Source: CAZQXD01 sp964597315 (lineage in GTDB: Bacteria > Pseudomonadota > Gammaproteobacteria > Competibacterales > Competibacteraceae). Taken from it: a stretch of 14,700 nucleotides of DNA. The translations under genes were made by a program, and so were the position numbers. The notes under the pieces are model-generated. The model saw nothing but the letters and a program-made list of their open reading frames with translations, was not told the DNA's origin and made no database searches. Location of the stretch: NCBI GenBank assembly GCA_964597315.1, contig CAZQXD010000090.1:1-14700 (forward strand), read 5' to 3'. Below, one piece after another: positions 14,348 through 14,700 of the stretch (its first letter is position 1; every line of letters begins with the position of its first letter).

Positions 14348-14700
14348 TTAGGGAGACGGCATGGCGGCCTGAAAAGCTTTTACGCTGCGTATCCAGGGTT
14401 GATGGCGGCGCAGCGGCGGCGGTAGTTGGGACAGAGCGGACTGGGCGGTGGCCAGATTGGGATAGGGACCGATCAGCAGCACATGCCACACCCGGTTGCG
14501 GCTGCGTACCCGGCCGTAAGCGGGCGCTAGGGGCAACTCGTGGCGCTCGGCGAAGTCCCGTAGGGGTTGTTGCCGAGTACTGGCCATGAGTTGCAGCAGG
14601 TAGCGTCCCTGGGGTAGCCCACGTAGCCAGTTCTCGTCCCGTACCTCGGGTTCGGGTTCGGGTTCGGGTTCGGGTTCGGGTTCGGGTTCGGGTTCGGGTT
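14348..14700 (-). CDS. damX: DamX-like cell-division protein, C-terminal part with SPOR domain (partial)
   Basis: The frame is open from the window edge to the TAA at 14348-14350, giving 117 codons of the C-terminus. A Glu-Pro repeat comes first. A SPOR domain follows: YLLQLMAS opens its first strand, RNRVWHVLLIGPYPNLATAQSAL is the central part, and the end reads LPPPLRRHQPWIRSVKAFQ, as in DamX homologues (LPaxl..xxPWvRs..xvQ). SPOR domains bind peptidoglycan stripped of stem peptides at the division septum, so the protein is expected to be anchored in the inner membrane with this domain in the periplasm. The N-terminal part is outside the window. The position before gltB matches the aroK-aroB-damX-gltB order of Pseudomonas-type genomes and supports the name. 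The Met at 14587 is internal, not the start. Confidence 0.85.
   Translation of the reverse strand, partial: PEPEPEPEPEPEPEPEPEVRDENWLRGLPQGRYLLQLMASTRQQPLRDFAERHELPLAPAYGRVRSRNRVWHVLLIGPYPNLATAQSALSQLPPPLRRHQPWIRSVKAFQAAMPSP
14648..14700. repeat. GGGTTC hexanucleotide tandem repeat encoding Glu-Pro
   Basis: Eight complete GGGTTC units and five bases of a ninth run to the window edge without a mismatch. On the minus strand they are in frame in the damX-like gene and read as alternating Glu and Pro, a stiff acidic linker before the SPOR domain. Being a multiple of three, gain or loss of units keeps the frame. The full length is unknown because the window ends inside the array. Confidence 0.9.

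Noticed and set aside
14348..14587. Separate small gene of 79 codons starting at the ATG at 14587
   Set aside because: The frame stays open upstream and the residues before this Met (GRYLLQL) are the first strand of the SPOR domain, so the Met is internal to a larger gene.
14648..14700. CRISPR array or telomere-like sequence
   Set aside because: The units are 6 bp, contiguous, without spacers, and in frame inside a protein-coding gene. A coding simple repeat explains them fully.

Overview
The window reads as chromosomal DNA of a GC-rich gammaproteobacterium. The main reason is gene order: a SPOR-domain damX-type gene, then gltB, gltD and hemE on one strand. This matches the arrangement I know from Pseudomonas and relatives, where pilMNOPQ-aroK-aroB lie further upstream. 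A type IV pilus minor-pilin cluster and a PEP-CTERM protein gene also suit an environmental, biofilm-forming gammaproteobacterium (purple sulfur, sulfur-oxidising or similar lineages). The species cannot be named from this sequence.

Region 1 (1-6038, + strand) is the 3' part of a minor-pilin operon. It holds the last codons of a pseudopilin gene (FimT/GspH-like or PilV), then pilW, pilX and a very long pilY1 (1432 codons). Spacing is tight, so this is one transcription unit. The products would form the tip and priming complex of a type IV pilus, with PilY1 as the secreted, calcium-dependent tip adhesin. The operon stops at pilY1: no pilE or pilY2 follows.

Region 2 (6081-7019, - strand) holds a secreted protein with a C-terminal PEP-CTERM-type sorting tail (variant PAP motif) and an unusually AT-rich upstream region. 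That upstream region has a GG-N10-GC sigma-54 promoter candidate, an adjacent 11-bp inverted repeat containing an exact IHF consensus, and a perfect 8-bp inverted repeat at the predicted transcript start. This is the most interesting regulatory signal here, because PEP-CTERM genes are known in other bacteria to be under PrsK/PrsR and RpoN control.

Region 3 (7020-14109, - strand) is the core-metabolism operon gltB-gltD-hemE. It encodes both subunits of NADPH-dependent glutamate synthase and uroporphyrinogen III decarboxylase. hemE starts 9 bp after the gltD stop with its ribosome binding site overlapping that stop. gltB is preceded by its own promoter candidate and a leader with several hairpins. 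Its start is ambiguous between two positions 66 bp apart.

Region 4 (14348-14700, - strand) is the 3' part of a damX-like cell-division gene: a full SPOR domain preceded by an in-frame Glu-Pro hexanucleotide repeat that runs off the window edge.

I found no RNA genes, insertion sequences, CRISPR arrays, phage genes or clearly novel multi-gene system. Almost all of the window is explained by known families; the points worth a second look are regulatory sequences and domain details.
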